The position numbers were made by a program, and so were the translations under genes. Positions 61,600 to 64,000 of a DNA stretch of 64,000 nucleotides are shown piece by piece. Position 1 is the stretch's first letter. Each line of letters begins with the position of its first letter. The notes below the pieces were generated by a model, which saw only the letters and a list, made by a program, of their open reading frames with translations, searched no databases and had not been told where the DNA came from. The stretch spans positions 31,666,008 to 31,730,007 of the forward strand of contig CM037869.1 of NCBI GenBank assembly GCA_021292105.1. The letters run 5' to 3'. Origin of the DNA: Anadara kagoshimensis (Eukaryota; Mollusca; Bivalvia; Arcoida; Arcidae).

Positions 61600-62610
61600 T
61601 AATCATTTGAACATCTTACTTCTAATACTTTATCTCATGTAAAAAGCATAAAAAATGATTTTTATACACTATACACCACTATCCCTCATTCTAAACTGAA
61701 AGAACGTCTTAAAGAAATTATTCACTTTTCTTTCTTTTACAAAAACCGTGAGCCAAGATACAGATATATGGTGCTGAACAGGGATTCTGGTTGTTTTGTC
61801 AAGCATCATACGGATTCCAAACAAAAATATACTGAAGATATCATTAACAAAATGTTGGAGTTTTTGATAGATAACATATTTGTTGTGTTTGGTAATATAG
61901 TTTTTCAGCAAACAATCGGTACAAACTGTGCCCCATTGCTTGCTGATTTGTTTCTTTATTCTTATGAAGCAGAATTTATGTAGAACATTGTTAAATCTGG
62001 AGAGAAGACGGTCGCCAAATCATTCAACTCAACATACACATATATAGATATATAGTATATAGATGGCGTTCTGTCTTTTAACAATCCTAAATCTGGAGAC
62101 TAAGTAAATGTCATCTATCCTAGTGTGCTTGAAATAAAAGACACGACTGGTTTCTTTAGTTTTACTTCATATTTAGACTTATACCTGAATTATATCGCAC
62201 ACGAAATGCTACATTTGAAACTTTATGACAAACGTGATGGCTTCAATTTTTCTATTGTCAACTTTCCTTTTTCATGCAGAATATACATGAACCTGCCTCT
62301 CTTGCTTATGGTGTTTACCAATTAATACGCTATAGTAGAGCTTGTTCCCACTACGGGAACTTTGTACAACGAAGTAGGCTGTTTGCAAATAAATTGTTGA
62401 CTCATGGATATTGCAAGTCTAGGCTCATCAAGGCCCTCAAAAAGTTTTATGGCCGTCATTACAGTATTGTTGAAACGTTTGATGTCTCTGTGTCCAGAAT
62501 TGCCCTGGATATTTTCTACTCTCATAGTTCCATGTTCCTCTCTCCAGATTTTAATCTGATTACTTTTCCATGGAATTATATTTTGGACATGGGTTACAAT
62601 GATTGTGTTT
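61600..62610 (+). mobile_element. Penelope-like element, longest copy, broken
   Basis: Reverse transcriptase region from TLYTTIPH through FQQTIGTNCAPLLADLFLYS and YLDLYL to the C-terminal FYGRHYSIV. The reading frame is interrupted several times and the 5' part is missing. PLEs are capsid-free retroelements. The copy lies between genes C and D. Confidence 0.75.
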
Positions 62611-63512
62611 GAAGTTCTTACAAAAAAACATCATGATAGAAACTAGCCATTACAATGTAAATCATGACATAAATTGGTAATAAATATTGGTTTTAATACG
62701 CATGTGTCCAAATGTACAAATAAAATGTTGTTCATCACAATTACAAATTGTTGCGTTATTCTTGTTACTGGAACACCAACGATTCGAAAGCACTGAAACA
62801 GTGGTAGCCAAAAGAGAGAAAACGAGAGTTCTAAAAAGTCACATTTGATTAATGTATAACTCATGTTTAGATAATGGAGATTTTTTTTTATTTTTTTTTT
62901 TTGGCAATTTTTCATGAATATAAAGATGTCAACTAAATCATTTGCAACAATCAAAGGGGATCCAACAACCGAATTTTCTATACTGAGAGTTACTTCCCTT
63001 TTTAAGCACATCCAGTCTTCCGCTAGGTAGCAAATTCAGTAGTGTCGGTCAAACAAACCCTATGATTGATGTCTATAATTAATTAAAGCAATTCTTAAAC
63101 CGTATGTCATAGCTTAACACCTGGATATATCTCTTTAAATAAATACTTGTTGTCCCGCATATTAAAAAAAAACATACTAAAATCAGCATTAGAAAGAACT
63201 TTGTAAACCGAAAGTCCAAAACCAACCCGATTAGGAAACCCTAAGACTGTTTATGCGATAATAGTTTTGGTAATACCCATATAAAACAGGTATGGATTAT
63301 AAGTTTAGGACTGTACATGATATAGAACTGAAATACCTAGGCTATTTTTGAGACACCGATCCCTGCAAGATTGAGGCCCTATTTCATTAAGGTGCTGGTA
63401 AACGTTTTGATATTTCATTTAATTAACTGCTTGTTTATGTAAATTTAATTGTCATGAAAAAATCTAATTATTAATGGTTTTCATTTTATGTAATTCTCAG
63501 TAATTATAAAGA
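62611..63512. other. Region upstream of gene D
   Basis: No block like the promoter and first-exon motifs of B and C was found at the expected 0.9 kb, and no coding signal. Confidence 0.5.
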
Positions 63513-63692
63513 ACAGTCCAACCTGTCTTAATGTCTTAACTCTATATAAGGACCACCTGCTTATAAAGACCAACATAATTGTATACCAATTTTTATTCAT
63601 TCATATTATTGGAACCTGTATATAAAGGTCACCTGCATATAAAGGCCAATTTTACTCGTTCCCTTGGGTGGCTTTTATAGACAGGTTTGACC
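63513..63692. mobile_element. Inverted-repeat element just before gene D
   Basis: GTCCAACCTGTCT at the left and AGACAGGTTTGAC at the right are inverted copies. The interior has several TATAAAGG(A/T)CACCTG units. It ends about 35 bases before the signal exon of gene D. Confidence 0.65.
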
Positions 63693-63728
63693 ATATACTA
63701 TTTCAATATATCATTTATCCACAGATCT

Positions 63729-63807
63729 ATGATAATGGAATCCATTTTATTTCCATACATAGCATCAATGATACTATGTCATCAAGTAACACTTATAGAA
63801 TCTGCGG
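63729..63807 (+). CDS. Gene D: signal-peptide exon of a further family member
   Basis: Begins MIMESILFPYIASMIL and ends TLIESAG in phase 1 before gtgagt. It is preceded by the ccacag acceptor shared with genes B and C. No second exon lies in the remaining 193 bases. Position and similarity mark it as the next tandem copy; whether that copy is intact cannot be seen. Confidence 0.75.
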
Positions 63808-64000
63808 GTGAGTATTTATGTTTTGTTAGAAAAGAAAAACATATGCACTTGTCAACAGTCAATTCCAATGTACATTAAACTCGACAAAAACAAGTCGTTA
63901 GTAGAAACATTCAAACAAGACTTGACAACAAATTAATCACATAATGAGACCAGAAATAATACAACTCTTGACGAGGACGGACACTGAATTATTAAATAAA

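Noticed and set aside
62643-63011. 122-codon minus-strand frame
   Set aside because: Includes a poly(K)-coding A/T run and has no recognisable domain; probably chance.

Overview
The window looks like AT-rich, intron- and repeat-dense nuclear DNA from a lophotrochozoan animal, most likely a bivalve mollusc. Three things point there: short phase-1 EGF exons joined to receptor-type tyrosine phosphatase (RPTP) exons, Penelope-like (PLE) reverse transcriptase fragments, and short inverted-repeat elements of a kind I associate with molluscs. The species is not identified, and nothing was searched against a database.

The plus strand carries a tandem cluster of related receptor genes. Gene A (1646-13121, 5' end outside the window) has five EGF exons, a transmembrane exon and a short tail with a stop codon. 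It has no phosphatase domain. One EGF exon has a frame-breaking length, but skipping it would keep the frame. Gene B (24664-41095) is complete: 20 coding exons whose phases all agree, giving about 750 residues. It encodes a signal peptide, one EGF-like domain, a membrane helix, an apparently active phosphatase domain (WPDYGTP loop and HCAAGIGRTG loop) and a second domain that has lost catalytic residues. Gene C (49351-58161) is a decayed relative. Its EGF, membrane and N-terminal phosphatase exons are gone and several lesions interrupt the rest. Gene D begins at 63729 with a signal-peptide exon and runs off the window.

Three related blocks that look like promoter plus untranslated first exon lie at 18.94, 23.77 and 48.38 kb. 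The last two sit about 0.9 kb before the signal exons of B and C. The first has no gene of its own and may be an alternative promoter or the trace of a lost copy.

The introns and spacers are full of repeats. The intron between EGF exons 3 and 4 of gene A holds about 34 copies of a 108-bp satellite, part of which repeats as a 1,080-bp block. A 79-bp minisatellite lies at 20.27-21.02 kb. At least 25 pieces of one PLE family are scattered in both orientations, nearly all from the 3' end, which can fold into a branched RNA. Several inverted-repeat elements occur twice or more. Gene C also shows small tandem repeats grown from coding-exon edges: one from the start of the catalytic-loop exon and one from the sequence around the stop codon.
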